Origin: Calditrichota bacterium | GTDB lineage: Bacteria; Zhuqueibacterota; Zhuqueibacteria; Zhuqueibacterales; Geothermadaptataceae | Direction of reading: 5' to 3' | Assembly: GCA_008501765.1 (NCBI GenBank) | Contig: QQUE01000013.1 | Span: 1 to 64,000 of the forward strand | Length of the DNA: 64,000 nt | Shown here: positions 9,092 through 19,461 of the stretch, one piece after another | How the letters are laid out: each line of letters begins with the position of its first letter | Position numbering within the stretch: the first letter of the stretch is position 1 | Made by a program: the position numbers and the translations under genes | The notes under the pieces: model-generated | Seen by the model: the letters and a program-made list of their open reading frames with translations, nothing else | Databases searched by the model: none | Told to the model about the DNA's origin: nothing

Positions 9092-9108
9092 GCGCAAAAC
9101 GCTCATTT
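9092..9108. promoter_or_regulatory. Putative CarH operator, copy 2
   Basis: This second exact copy of GCGCAAAACGCTCATTT is in the same orientation and 65 bp from copy 1. It sits between the -35 element of the crtI promoter (9078-9083) and that of the predicted carH promoter (9112). One bound site could therefore affect both divergent transcripts, giving autoregulation as well as control of the carotenoid genes. Function is inferred. Confidence 0.65.
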
Positions 9109-9111
9109 TTC

Positions 9112-9140
9112 TTGTTTCGTTCAATCGCCTTTACTATATT
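9112..9140 (+). promoter_or_regulatory. Predicted promoter of the carH-like gene
   Basis: TTGTTT (9112-9117) and TATATT (9135-9140) are 17 bases apart. The predicted start near 9147 leaves a short leader with an AGAAGG ribosome site before a GTG at 9166. This argues against translation starting at the in-frame TTG at 9112, which would lie inside the promoter. Confidence 0.5.
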
Positions 9141-9165
9141 CGTTCTTAAAAAGAAGGGTGTGATT

Positions 9166-10032
9166 GTGCAGGCAACTATTCAATACTTCAATAGCATTGA
9201 CGCAGCGAAAATTCTCGGGGTCAATGTTTCAACTATCAAAAGGTGGACGCTGGAGGGGAAATTGGAATGCGTGACTTCCTCGGGCGGGCACAGAAAATTT
9301 TTATTTGCGCATTTTGTCAATTTTTTGCAGCAAAATCAGAAAAAGATTGCGAAATCTGATTTTTTTCCCCTATCAAGAAAAGCGCATTCCAGGCTGGTAT
9401 GGCATATTCTCAAAGGAAATTATGACGCAGTAGTACAGCCGATGCTCAAGTATGCCCTTAAATTTGACCGTGGGATGGTGCATAATATTTTGAATTGCTT
9501 TAGCCTGGCACAACATCCAATCAATGAAATTTTCGATCATGTGCTCACGCCAGTTTTACATCAAGTCGGTGATTTGTGGGAAAGAGGCGAAATATCAATA
9601 TTTGACGAGCATTTTGCTTCCCAGGCAATTCGTGATGGCTTGGCACGCATGCAGGGTGGATTGAAAGCTCCGGATAAAATTATTGGCAACGTCTTTTGCC
9701 TGAATATGTCGTCGGAATTGCATGACATTGCATTAAAAATGGTGGATCATATTCTGGAAATGCGCGGATTTAATATATTTTTTAGTGGGCAAGTCTCCCC
9801 TTCATTTGATGTGCACAGAATAGTTACAAAAATTCAGCCCGTACGCATTTATGTATCATCTACTTATGTTGCAAACAAATCTATGATTCAAATGGAGTTC
9901 GATCGCATAGTTGAAAGCTGCAACCCACATAATATCACAATATTCGTGGGCGGCCGGGGATTTGATGTGATAAATTACGATCCGCAGCGGGTGCAACGAC
10001 TGCACACTTTCAAAGAAGTCGCGATTGTGTAA
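9166..10032 (+). CDS. carH: CarH/LitR-like B12-dependent light-sensing MerR repressor
   Basis: The 288-residue protein has an N-terminal MerR-type helix-turn-helix (about residues 8-60, AAKILGVNVSTIKRWTLEGKLE, truncated from the left by its reading frame). A helical B12-binding cap and a cobalamin-binding Rossmann domain follow (about 170-285). The CarH hallmark W-x9-EH is complete: W138, E148, H149. The expected lower cobalt ligand is H186 in ELHDIA. In CarH proteins adenosylcobalamin drives a tetramer that represses crt genes in the dark, and light breaks the Co-C bond and releases DNA. I chose GTG 9166 because AGAAGG lies at good spacing and a promoter occupies the upstream extension. The last Gly of ExHxxG is Ala here. 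Confidence 0.85.
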   Translation: MQATIQYFNSIDAAKILGVNVSTIKRWTLEGKLECVTSSGGHRKFLFAHFVNFLQQNQKKIAKSDFFPLSRKAHSRLVWHILKGNYDAVVQPMLKYALKFDRGMVHNILNCFSLAQHPINEIFDHVLTPVLHQVGDLWERGEISIFDEHFASQAIRDGLARMQGGLKAPDKIIGNVFCLNMSSELHDIALKMVDHILEMRGFNIFFSGQVSPSFDVHRIVTKIQPVRIYVSSTYVANKSMIQMEFDRIVESCNPHNITIFVGGRGFDVINYDPQRVQRLHTFKEVAIV

Positions 10033-10236
10033 AAGTTTTTAAGCAGCTTCAACTGGCAGATGTGGTGATCGTGCATGGAACCTATGGGCTGCAAAATTAT
10101 TAGCCTGAAATATAATATCATTTATTTAGGTTGCGATGGATTATCGGCGCTTTGGCAATTATTAATAGAGCCGAATCCTTAAAGCCCCGTTCCAAACTGC
10201 ATTTTCATAGTTGAAATCCAATTGCCACCAGAACGC

Positions 10237-11112
10237 TCAGTCCTGTTGATTTTTTCTTTCCAAAAACTTATAGATTGCAGCAAAATCCAACCGGCTGAGT
10301 CCGCTCTTGTTTGCATCGGCATATAATTCTTTTGCCAGATTGACGAGGTACAACGGTTGTTTATTTTCATAGGCAGTTATCGCAGCCAAATGTAAATCTT
10401 TGTGCATCCATTCCAGAGGGAACTGGACATCATAGTCATCTGCGCGAATCAATTCGGCTTTGGATTTTGTAAATGGCGCTGCGACAACAAGGTTGGGTAA
10501 AATATCCAATAGAAAATCTTTGGCAATTCCCATTTTTTCTCCCAACAAAACAGCCTCGCTGAATATCAGCATTGATTGCGCAACCATCATGTTGACCAGC
10601 ATTTTAAAGGAAGCTCCCTTGCCTGTCTCACCGATGTGCACAACTTTGTTTCCCATATATTTTAAAATCGGTTCGATTTCATTCACCACCGAATTTTCAC
10701 CACCCACGAAATAGACCAGTTCCGCATTTTGAGCTTGTGGTTTGGTTCCGGCCACGGGTGCATCCACAAAGCGGATTCCGTACTTTTGTGCTTCCTTGCC
10801 GGCTAAAATACTGAAGCTTGGATTTACAGTCGTGCAATCCACCCAAAGCGCATTTTTTTTCATGGCAGCCAGGCAGCCGTCTTCACCAAAAAAGAGAGTC
10901 TCAACAACTTCCGGGGTCGAGAGCATGCTGAAAACAAGGTCCGCATCTGCAACGGCTTCAACTGCTGAATCAGCAACTTTGGCTCCTTCTTTTTCCAAAG
11001 CGATTATCGGGGCTTTTGAACGATTATGTACGGTCAAATCGACGCTATTTTTCAATAGATTCGACGCCATGCGGCTACCCATAATTCCTAATCCAAGAAA
11101 TGCTATTTTCAT
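10237..11112 (-). CDS. NAD(P)-dependent beta-hydroxyacid dehydrogenase
   Basis: The 291-residue enzyme belongs to the 3-hydroxyisobutyrate dehydrogenase / GLYR1 family. The N-terminal Rossmann fold has GLGIMG (residues 7-12). The substrate motif DAPVAGTKPQA (117-127) and the GKGASFK-MLVN segment follow, with the catalytic Lys170 and Asn174. HNRS after the second strand suggests NADP(H). Members reduce or oxidise small beta-hydroxyacids or semialdehydes such as succinic semialdehyde, glyoxylate and 3-hydroxyisobutyrate; the exact substrate is not readable. It stands alone on the minus strand, convergent with carH, with a 204-base gap in which I see no clear terminator. Confidence 0.87.
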   Translation of the reverse strand: MKIAFLGLGIMGSRMASNLLKNSVDLTVHNRSKAPIIALEKEGAKVADSAVEAVADADLVFSMLSTPEVVETLFFGEDGCLAAMKKNALWVDCTTVNPSFSILAGKEAQKYGIRFVDAPVAGTKPQAQNAELVYFVGGENSVVNEIEPILKYMGNKVVHIGETGKGASFKMLVNMMVAQSMLIFSEAVLLGEKMGIAKDFLLDILPNLVVAAPFTKSKAELIRADDYDVQFPLEWMHKDLHLAAITAYENKQPLYLVNLAKELYADANKSGLSRLDFAAIYKFLERKNQQD

Positions 11113-11221
11113 CTTTCACTATCCTTATTAATTTTTTTAGAGATAATTATTTGATCTGTTAAAATTAACAATCAAATCAGATATTAAAATAAACTGCCTT
11201 AATTTATTTGATTGAACCAGT

Positions 11222-11809
11222 TTAAGATTCTCTGTTCAGGCTCTTGCGTGTTTTACTGAGAAATTCCGGCGTCATGCCTAAATAGGATGCCAGCATATAT
11301 TGCGGCACTCGACGAACAATTTCCGGATATAACTTATTAAAATCCCGGAATCTTTCGGCGGCGGTTTGCCCTAAATTCGACAGAATTCTACGCTGCGCAA
11401 ATGCGAAAGATTTTTGGGCAATCATTCTAAAATAGCGCTCAAATATTGGATTTTGTGCACAGAGCATCTCGACAGCATTGTATTCCATCTGCATAATCAA
11501 TCCGTCTTCCAGCGCTTCAACAAAAAGTGATGCCGGTGTTTGGGAAATATAACTGTTAAAATCACTGATAAACCAGTCTTCGATGGCAAATTGAATTGTG
11601 TGTTCCGCTCCATTTTTATGGATGAAATAAGCCCGGAAGGCCCCTTTCTCAACATAGCTTTGGTGCGCACACACAAAACCGGGTTGCACGATGAATTGCC
11701 TTTTTTTAACTCTTCGTTTCATTAAAATGGCAGATAATGCACCCTCATCTTCAGCGCTTAAATCAACATGTCTGCGAATGTTGGCGAAAATGGTTTGATT
11801 TTCATTCAT
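11222..11809 (-). CDS. Crp/Fnr-family transcriptional regulator
   Basis: The 195-residue protein has an N-terminal cyclic-nucleotide-binding-like jelly roll (about residues 20-115) and a C-terminal helix-turn-helix (about 160-190, VPQYMLASYLGMTPEFLSKTRKSL). It matches the short Crp/Fnr-like regulators common in Bacteroidetes, which lack the FNR iron-sulfur cysteines and often lack a full cAMP pocket. The ligand is unknown. It lies upstream, in the leftward direction, of the dehydrogenase at 10237-11112 and could regulate it, but a 109-base gap separates them. Confidence 0.85.
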   Translation of the reverse strand: MNENQTIFANIRRHVDLSAEDEGALSAILMKRRVKKRQFIVQPGFVCAHQSYVEKGAFRAYFIHKNGAEHTIQFAIEDWFISDFNSYISQTPASLFVEALEDGLIMQMEYNAVEMLCAQNPIFERYFRMIAQKSFAFAQRRILSNLGQTAAERFRDFNKLYPEIVRRVPQYMLASYLGMTPEFLSKTRKSLNRES

Positions 11810-11836
11810 GAAAGGTATTCTTATTGATTGTGCGTG

Positions 11837-12748
11837 TTATTTTTTATCTAAAATCACATTGAGAAACTCGGGCAATCCATGAAAATGATCGATGTGATCA
11901 GGAGCGCTGTTTCCTGCAAAGCCAAGTATTGTGAGCCCATTTTGATGCGTTTCACTCAACAATTGCATGCCGTTTGGCCCCCATTTAAGGACAGAATCTC
12001 TTTGCAGATTCAACGATTTAATCATGTAGTCGGCGGTTTCGGTGGTGCTCGCATAGGTGCCGGGAAATATCTCGGAATGGGTGATCAACATTTTTTTCTG
12101 GTCGGCCAAAGCTAAGCGGCCAAATTTTATGAAGTCAGCCAATTTTTCACTGTTCAGAGAACCACCTTTTGCCAAAACCTGGCGGGTTGGAACGTAATCT
12201 GTGTGTAGCCCATCCAATAAAATTATTCCATTTATTCGTTTCAGGTGATTTTTTAAAATCGCCCGCACTGCACCATAACCGGCGCTAAATGAACTCAAAT
12301 ATATCTGTGGTGATTTTCTTTCAATCGATTTTCTCGCTGAAACTGAATCGAGAATTGTCTCAATCAATGCGGGGAAGGCAGTGGGTTTTTCAAAAGCATG
12401 TTCGTACACCGAGGAACCAAAGCCAAGATTCGCGACGGCCAAAATCAATGGTTGAGAGGCATTGTAAACCGCGTTCTCAGGTACATATTTGGATCCATGA
12501 AAATGAATAAGCAGGTCCGGATTATTTGATTCCAGCGCGTTATCTGCAACAAAAACAGCGACGGGTTTTGGCAGTGGCTCACTCAAAATGAACGACAGGC
12601 CGGGCAGTTTTTTATCGGCGATGCGTGCGTGTGTACGAATCGAATCGCGCATGGGCGAGGGATACTGATTCATTTGGCGCACAGAAGTAGTTTTTTCCGT
12701 AGTGCAACCAAGAGCAAAAATCAAAAATAGTAATACTGGAAGTCGCAT
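11837..12748 (-). CDS. Lipoprotein, alpha/beta-hydrolase fold
   Basis: The 303-residue protein starts with a lipoprotein signal peptide (lipobox ALGC, Cys15). The rest looks like an alpha/beta hydrolase. HFHGS near residue 83 would be the oxyanion segment, the nucleophile elbow FSAGYG gives Ser155, and a late DHIDHFHG gives a candidate catalytic His. It is probably an esterase or similar enzyme at the outer or inner membrane facing the periplasm; the substrate is unknown. Its stop is 27 bases upstream of the Crp/Fnr ATG, so the two may be one leftward transcript. Confidence 0.7.
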   Translation of the reverse strand: MRLPVLLFLIFALGCTTEKTTSVRQMNQYPSPMRDSIRTHARIADKKLPGLSFILSEPLPKPVAVFVADNALESNNPDLLIHFHGSKYVPENAVYNASQPLILAVANLGFGSSVYEHAFEKPTAFPALIETILDSVSARKSIERKSPQIYLSSFSAGYGAVRAILKNHLKRINGIILLDGLHTDYVPTRQVLAKGGSLNSEKLADFIKFGRLALADQKKMLITHSEIFPGTYASTTETADYMIKSLNLQRDSVLKWGPNGMQLLSETHQNGLTILGFAGNSAPDHIDHFHGLPEFLNVILDKK

Positions 12749-12874
12749 ATTTTAGTGCTCAATTTGGTGATACAGCAAGCGATAATCAACTTTAGGAAGA
12801 TACGTTATTTATACCTTGATTTCAATTATTTCAGCAGCAAATGACTTGCATTGAAGCGATGGTGTTGTGCGCGA

Positions 12875-13873
12875 TCAACGAATCGAAATAATTACATTTC
12901 CTTTTTTCTGCCCGGACTCGAAGTATCTGTGTGCGTCAACAATTTCTTCCAATGGAAACCTTTTATCAATAATTGATTTAATTTTCCCGGCTTCAATAAG
13001 CTCTTTGACAAAATTGAGGTCTTCGGCTGTTTCAGGAGCCAGTGCACAAATGACTTTTTTGCCGCCGGTGATTTTTGTCCACAACATTTGTAATAATTGC
13101 TTCATTTTAAAACTGGCTAAAAGGTAGTTCCCGTTTTCATTTAATAATTTTTTGCATTGCGAGAACGCGCTTTTGCCCAGGATATCGAAAATCAGATCAA
13201 AGCTTTCAGCGGAATCAGTAATATCTTCTTTGGTGTAGTCAACCACTTTTTCAGCGCCCAGCGATTTCACAAATTCCAATCTTGGGGTGCCACAAACGCC
13301 GGTAACCACAGCGCCAAAGTGATTTTTCGCAAGCTGTACCGCGGCGGAGCCGATGCTGCCGGATGCGCCGTTGATCAGAACTTTTTGCCCGTTTTTAATA
13401 TTTGTGTGTCTCAGTAAACTTAACGCGGTTATGGCGCCGTACGGAACACTGGCGGCTTCCTCAAATGTCATATTCGCCGGTTTAGTTGCCACTGCACCGG
13501 TTTCCGGCATACACAGATATTCGGCATTTGCCCCCATGTTCATGCCGCGATAGCCAAAGACAGCATCTCCCGCTTTGAATCGTTTCACATCTTTGCCGAT
13601 GGTTTCAATTTCCCCGGCAAATTCACTACCCAGTATTTTTATCCTCGGTTTTCTGATGCCGACGGCGATTCGAGCAAAGAGCCAGAATATGAAAGGCATC
13701 GAAAAAGTCCGGGGGGTGAGGCTTTTAAAATTTCGAACTGTGATATCCCCGAAATTGAGCGAAGTTGCGTGGATTTTTATCAGAACTTCATTGTCCTTGG
13801 GCGTGGGTTTTTTTACTTTTTTAAGTTGAAGGACCTCCGGTTGTCCGTATTTATCGATCACGATTGCTTTCAT
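12875..13873 (-). CDS. Zinc-independent MDR-family NADPH:quinone oxidoreductase-like enzyme
   Basis: The 332-residue protein has the GroES-like N-terminal domain of medium-chain dehydrogenases (about residues 10-120, [18 protein letters not shown]) and a Rossmann domain with [17 protein letters not shown] (about 168-184). Cysteine ligands for structural zinc are absent, placing it with quinone oxidoreductase / enoyl reductase relatives rather than alcohol dehydrogenases. It would use NADPH to reduce quinones or enones in the cytoplasm; the substrate cannot be told. It begins the leftward group that runs down to 10237, with gaps of about 110-130 bases between some members. Confidence 0.83.
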   Translation of the reverse strand: MKAIVIDKYGQPEVLQLKKVKKPTPKDNEVLIKIHATSLNFGDITVRNFKSLTPRTFSMPFIFWLFARIAVGIRKPRIKILGSEFAGEIETIGKDVKRFKAGDAVFGYRGMNMGANAEYLCMPETGAVATKPANMTFEEAASVPYGAITALSLLRHTNIKNGQKVLINGASGSIGSAAVQLAKNHFGAVVTGVCGTPRLEFVKSLGAEKVVDYTKEDITDSAESFDLIFDILGKSAFSQCKKLLNENGNYLLASFKMKQLLQMLWTKITGGKKVICALAPETAEDLNFVKELIEAGKIKSIIDKRFPLEEIVDAHRYFESGQKKGNVIISIR

Positions 13874-14334
13874 ATTTCTCCTCTAAAATTGTTTTGTTGC
13901 GGGCAATTTCAGAATGCACTACGGTAATAATTTGCAACGGTTGCGTGCACCTGCATGTTGGTATATTTTTTTTTGATCGGTGGGCAATAGGCATATTTTG
14001 AACTCTTAAATTCGGTAATTCTGACCGGTAAAGTAATGCACTAAAATAGGCAGGTAGATTTTTAGTGAAAGTAAGGCTGCAGCAAGAATTTAACAAATTT
14101 ATTCTAAATATAATTTCAAGTAAAAACAAGGTTTATCGAACAAAAAAGCAGCATAAAAAGCCAAATGGAATTTCAGCTTGATACCAAAATTTAGTGAAAG
14201 GTTGACTATCGCAAATCTTCCAAATATTTTACTCGGATTCCAGCATAATTTTTTTATCTTTCTTGCAAAATAGGCGGAACGGATTGGGGCTTAATATTGT
14301 TTGCAATGGCTGGTGTTGGAATGTAGTTTTAGAT

Positions 14335-14405
14335 GGGATTTACAGGATGGAACAGGAATAAGACAGTAATGTAAATGTAATCCAGAAAATCCGGTTTATC
14401 CTGTC
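14335..14405. repeat. Intergenic inverted repeat, family A copy 1
   Basis: The left arm GGATTTACAGGATGGAACAG and the right arm AATCCGGTTTATCCTGTC are imperfect reverse complements. The same arms (GGATTTACAGGATAAACAGG and AATCCTGTTCATCCCGTC) recur at 18567-18632. The element contains no gene. Such arms can fold into a long imperfect hairpin in RNA. Confidence 0.65.
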
Positions 14406-14434
14406 AAAAGAATAAAGCAAACTCGACGCGCCGC

Positions 14435-14455
14435 GCCCTTCGACATGCTCAGGGT
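14435..14455. repeat. Short hairpin-like intergenic motif
   Basis: The segment CCCTTCGACATGCTCAGGG can form a small stem (CCCT/AGGG) with an internal TCGA-type core. Near-identical words are familiar from intergenic repeats of many bacteria. It lies about 50 bases before hslV and has no obvious role. Confidence 0.35.
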
Positions 14456-14502
14456 ACGATTGACAGAAAATAACTTAAAGAAAAATAAAAGGCATTTAAC
14501 TT

Positions 14503-15042
14503 ATGCAAGAAAATCAATTTCACGCGACGACAATTTTGGGTGTACGCCACAAAGGTAAAGTGGTGATGGCTGGCGACGGACAGGTAACCTGGGGCAACAC
14601 AATTTTTAAAGGACAGGCCCGGAAAGTCCGAACAATGCACCAGGGGCAGGTTTTGGCTGGTTTTGCCGGCGCTGCTGCCGATGCGTTTACTCTTTTCGAA
14701 AAATTTGAGCAATTTTTAGAATCAGCCCGCGGCAAATTGGATCGGGCGGCAGTGGCGTTAGCAAAAGAATGGCGCACTGACAAGTTTTTACGCCGCCTGG
14801 AAGCGCAGCTTATTGTTATGGACAAAGACAATACATTTCTTATTTCCGGCAATGGCGACATCATCGAGCCGGATCACGAAGTCATCGCCATCGGTTCCGG
14901 CGGCGGATTTGCACTGGCGGCGGGTCTTGCATTGGTACAAAACGCGGATCTCGATGCCCGAACAATCGCTGAAAATGCCATGAATATTGCCGCAGATATT
15001 TGTATTTACACCAATCATAATTTGACAATCGAGGAACTTTAG
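14503..15042 (+). CDS. hslV: ATP-dependent protease HslVU, peptidase subunit
   Basis: The 179-residue protein is a proteasome-type threonine peptidase. After a short propeptide (MQENQFHA) the mature chain would begin [10 protein letters not shown], with Thr9 as the catalytic nucleophile. [27 protein letters not shown] and the late [11 protein letters not shown] are family signatures. Twelve subunits form the double-ring core that degrades proteins unfolded by HslU. An AAAAGG ribosome site precedes the ATG. hslU follows after one base, so the two are co-translated. Confidence 0.95.
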   Translation: MQENQFHATTILGVRHKGKVVMAGDGQVTWGNTIFKGQARKVRTMHQGQVLAGFAGAAADAFTLFEKFEQFLESARGKLDRAAVALAKEWRTDKFLRRLEAQLIVMDKDNTFLISGNGDIIEPDHEVIAIGSGGGFALAAGLALVQNADLDARTIAENAMNIAADICIYTNHNLTIEEL

Positions 15043-15043
15043 T

Positions 15044-16429
<1,386 letters not shown>

Positions 16430-16445
16430 AATTCGACCGAAAGCA

Positions 16446-16474
16446 CCCGGAGTGTTCCGCTAAATACCTCCGGG
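16446..16474 (+). terminator. Weak hairpin after hslU
   Basis: CCCGGAG (16446-16452) and CTCCGGG (16468-16474) form a 7-bp stem with a 15-base loop, 17 bases after the hslU stop. No T-run follows at once, so it may slow rather than end transcription toward argF. Confidence 0.4.
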
Positions 16475-16582
16475 GCTACTCAGGATGCTGAAGCTCGTCA
16501 TTTTTAAAGTGAATACGCTTAGTAATTACATTAAACATCCACCTATTTCATTTTGTATGAGCGTTTATAAAAAGGTATAACT

Positions 16583-17497
16583 ATGAAAAAAGATTTTATC
16601 AGCATTGCAGATTGGACGAAAGAAGAAATTGTTGATTTTTTGAATCTGGCGACAGATCTGAAAAACAAGCAGCGCAACGGCATAGAACACCACTATCTCA
16701 AAGGAAAAACATTAGCTATGTTTTTCATGAAACCATCGATGCGTACCCGTGTTTCTTTTGAGGTTGGTATGTACCAATTGGGCGGTCATGCCCTGTATTT
16801 GGGACCGGCGGAAATCGGTATGGGCAAGCGCGAATCAGTCGAAGATGTCGCACAGGTCACTTCGCGCTACTGCGATGGAATTATGGCACGGGTTTTTGAG
16901 CACAGTTATGTCGCCGGACTGGCCAAATCGGCAAGCGTGCCGGTGATCAACGGGTTGTCGGATTTGCTGCATCCCTGCCAGATTATGAGTGATATGCTGA
17001 CGGTTATGGAAGTAAAAGGCCGCTACGAAGATGTGCATATTGCCTGGATAGGGGATGGTAACAATGTCTGCCACTCGTGGATAAATTTGGCCTCGCGTTT
17101 GCCATTCAAATTGAGCATTGCAACGCCGCCCGGTTATGAGCCAAACGCACAGATTTTAGCCGACGCCCGCAATGCCGGGATAAGTGAAATTACGGTCACC
17201 AATTCAGCTGTGGAAGCGGCCACAGGCGCTGATGCACTTTACGGCGATGTCTGGGCGAGCATGGGCCAGGAAGAAGAAAAAGCGGCCAGATTGAAACTTT
17301 TTGAAGGATTTCAGATCAATGATGCGCTCTTTTCCCACGCCAATGAGGATGCTATTTTTCTGCACTGTCTTCCCGCCCACCGCGGCGAGGAAGTCACCGC
17401 CGAAGTGATGGATGGACCGCGTTCTGTGGTTTTCGATCAGGCGGAAAACCGCATGCATTTGGAGAAAGCATTGCTGGCAAAGTTGATGGGTAATTAA
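16583..17497 (+). CDS. argF: Ornithine carbamoyltransferase
   Basis: The 304-residue enzyme transfers a carbamoyl group from carbamoyl phosphate to ornithine, giving citrulline in arginine synthesis. The carbamoyl-phosphate loop SMRTRVSFEVG (the usual STRTR with Met for Thr), HPCQIMSD and the ornithine-loop HCLPAHRGEEV are present. The segment YQLGGHALYL supports ornithine rather than N-acetylornithine transfer. It is separated from the rest of the arginine pathway, none of which is in the window. Confidence 0.9.
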   Translation: MKKDFISIADWTKEEIVDFLNLATDLKNKQRNGIEHHYLKGKTLAMFFMKPSMRTRVSFEVGMYQLGGHALYLGPAEIGMGKRESVEDVAQVTSRYCDGIMARVFEHSYVAGLAKSASVPVINGLSDLLHPCQIMSDMLTVMEVKGRYEDVHIAWIGDGNNVCHSWINLASRLPFKLSIATPPGYEPNAQILADARNAGISEITVTNSAVEAATGADALYGDVWASMGQEEEKAARLKLFEGFQINDALFSHANEDAIFLHCLPAHRGEEVTAEVMDGPRSVVFDQAENRMHLEKALLAKLMGN

Positions 17498-17577
17498 AAT
17501 ATAAATGCGGTTCCAGACTTCATTAGCCTGGGATCGCACTTTCCTTCCAAACTTAAATCTACAAATTGCAATAATTT

Positions 17578-18555
17578 ATGGATAAAATCCAAATAACACA
17601 ATTCACACCTGAAAACGCAACCGAATGGGATGCGTTTATCGAATCCAGCAACAACGGCACACTATTTAATCAGCGCACTTTTTTAAATTACCATCCCGCC
17701 GACCGCTTTATCGACAAATCGCTGCTTTTTTATAAAGATGGCCGTTTGCTCGCGATACTGCCGGCAGCCTTGCGTCCCACAGATGAGCAGAAAATCCTGC
17801 GCTCCCACGCCGGAGCCAGCTACGGTGGCATCATCGTGCGTCCAGATACTTCACTGCGCGACACCGAACGTGTGATCAAATCGCTTCTCACATATAGCAA
17901 AAAGGCCGGATTTGGCGGCATCGAACTCACTGTGCCGCCGCTCGTCTACTTGCGCCGTCCGAGTAATTATTACGAATTTCTGTTGTACCAGCATGGTTTT
18001 CGCTATCGCAAACGTGAATTGACCGCCGTTTGTAAATTACATCACGATGCGGAATTTGCGCTGAATCAATTTACTGCCGAATCCCGGCGTGCCGTGCGGC
18101 GTGCCATAAAACTGGGTGTCGAAGTGAAATGGTCGGAGGATTATGCCACATTTTATGAAATTCTCGCCAGTAATTTGCAGTTACGCCACGGCGTCACTCC
18201 AACACACAGTTTGAAAGAGCTCTTATGGCTTGCCGACCATTTTCCGGAAAAAATTCATCTGCTCGCCTCATTTTCTGCTGGGCAAATGTGCGCCGGAACG
18301 GTTTTTTTCGAAGCATGTCCACGCACGACTCTGGCTTTTTACATTAGCCACAATCCGGAATTCCAAAAACTGCGGCCTTTGAATATTTTATTTTATGAGG
18401 CATTTCAACACTACGCAGCCAAGGGATTCGAGTACTTTGATTTTGGTACTTTCACCAATAATATGGAAGTGAACTGGGGATTATCGCGTTTCAAAGAAGG
18501 CTACGGCACGCAGGGGATTTTTCGCGATACATTGCTGCGTGTGTTTGATGAGTAG
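17578..18555 (+). CDS. FemAB/GNAT-like acyltransferase
   Basis: The 325-residue protein resembles the BioF2-like/FemAB branch of GNAT proteins, which carry two GNAT folds. Recognisable segments are WDAFIESSNNGTLFNQ near the N-terminus, SHAGASYGGI in the middle of the first fold and LAFYISHNPEFQKLRPLNILFYEAF with YFDFGTF in the second. Relatives add amino acids to peptidoglycan cross-bridges or act on lipids and polysaccharides. The substrate here is unknown. It lies 80 bases after argF, probably in the same transcript, but no functional link is evident. Confidence 0.72.
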   Translation: MDKIQITQFTPENATEWDAFIESSNNGTLFNQRTFLNYHPADRFIDKSLLFYKDGRLLAILPAALRPTDEQKILRSHAGASYGGIIVRPDTSLRDTERVIKSLLTYSKKAGFGGIELTVPPLVYLRRPSNYYEFLLYQHGFRYRKRELTAVCKLHHDAEFALNQFTAESRRAVRRAIKLGVEVKWSEDYATFYEILASNLQLRHGVTPTHSLKELLWLADHFPEKIHLLASFSAGQMCAGTVFFEACPRTTLAFYISHNPEFQKLRPLNILFYEAFQHYAAKGFEYFDFGTFTNNMEVNWGLSRFKEGYGTQGIFRDTLLRVFDE

Positions 18556-18566
18556 AATTAGTTTTG

Positions 18567-18632
18567 ACCGGATTTACAGGATAAACAGGAAATTGTAATA
18601 TTTAATATCCTGAAAATCCTGTTCATCCCGTC
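18567..18632. repeat. Intergenic inverted repeat, family A copy 2
   Basis: GGATTTACAGGATAAACAGG on the left and ATCCTGAAAATCCTGTTCAT on the right form a long imperfect hairpin between two convergent genes, each within 12 bases of it. The arms match those at 14335-14405. Its position suggests that it may also serve as a two-way transcription stop. Confidence 0.7.
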
Positions 18633-18639
18633 TATTATT

Positions 18640-19461
18640 TTATGGTCTTTTGGGAAATTTTTTAAACTCAGGTTTGCGTTTTTCATTGAAAGCATTGCGC
18701 CCTTCCTGGCCTTCTTCCGTCATGTAAAAAAGCAGTGTTGCGTTACCCGCCAACTCCTGCAGTCCCGCTTGGCCGTCACAATCAGCATTTAATGCTGACT
18801 TTAAGCACCGTATCGCTAACGGCGAATTAGCCAGAATTTCCCGGCACCACTGCACTGTTTCTTTTTCGAGTTCAGCATATGGCACAACTGTATTTACCAG
18901 CCCCATATCCAAAGCCTGTTGCGCGTTGTACTGACGACAGAGAAACCAGATTTCCCGCGCTTTTTTTTGTCCGATTATGCGCGCCATGTAGCTGGCTCCC
19001 CAGCCGCCGTCAAACGAACCTACTTTGGGCCCGGTTTGCTGAAAAATAGCGTTGTCCGCTGCGATTGTCAAATCACAAATCATGTGCAAAACATGGCCGC
19101 CACCAACGGCATATCCTGCTACCATGGCGATCACAGGTTTGGGGCAGGTACGAATATTACGCTGGAAATCGAGTACATTGAGCCGGTGCACACCTTGGTT
19201 ATCCACATAACCGGCGTCGCCACGAATACTTTGATCACCGCCGGAGCAAAATGCTTTCTCGCCCTCACCCGTTAAAATAATTACGCCGATTTCAGCATCG
19301 TCTCGGGCATTGTCGAGGGCGTGGATCATCTCCTTGACGGTCAAAGGACGAAAGGCGTTTCGTACATGCGGCCGATTGATAGTAATTTTGGCGATTCCCT
19401 CACTTTTATGAAATTTTATATCTGTATAATCACCCGATTCATGCCAATTAATTTCGCTCAT
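18640..19461 (-). CDS. menB: 1,4-dihydroxy-2-naphthoyl-CoA synthase
   Basis: The 273-residue crotonase-fold enzyme closes the second ring of o-succinylbenzoyl-CoA in menaquinone synthesis. Signatures are [23 protein letters not shown], the substrate segment [18 protein letters not shown], and the C-terminal [14 protein letters not shown]. The start at 19461 has a GGAAGG ribosome site and agrees with family length; an upstream extension to 19581 would run far into menH. It overlaps the menH end by 14 bases and is the last gene of the leftward men operon. Confidence 0.95.
   Translation of the reverse strand: MSEINWHESGDYTDIKFHKSEGIAKITINRPHVRNAFRPLTVKEMIHALDNARDDAEIGVIILTGEGEKAFCSGGDQSIRGDAGYVDNQGVHRLNVLDFQRNIRTCPKPVIAMVAGYAVGGGHVLHMICDLTIAADNAIFQQTGPKVGSFDGGWGASYMARIIGQKKAREIWFLCRQYNAQQALDMGLVNTVVPYAELEKETVQWCREILANSPLAIRCLKSALNADCDGQAGLQELAGNATLLFYMTEEGQEGRNAFNEKRKPEFKKFPKRP

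Larger units (their letters stand above)
13874..14502. other. Intergenic region with two repeat-like segments
   Basis: These 629 bases lie between divergent genes. No frame looks coding. An imperfect inverted repeat at 14335-14405 is related to one at 18567-18632, and a hairpin-like segment is at 14435-14455; the rest is AT-rich with nothing I recognise. The promoters of the divergent genes must lie here, but none stands out. Confidence 0.6.

Noticed and set aside
9112-9165. An N-terminal extension of the CarH-like protein from a TTG at 9112
   Set aside because: The extension would overlap the predicted -35 and -10 elements, while GTG 9166 has a better ribosome site and gives the usual N-terminus of MerR-type proteins.
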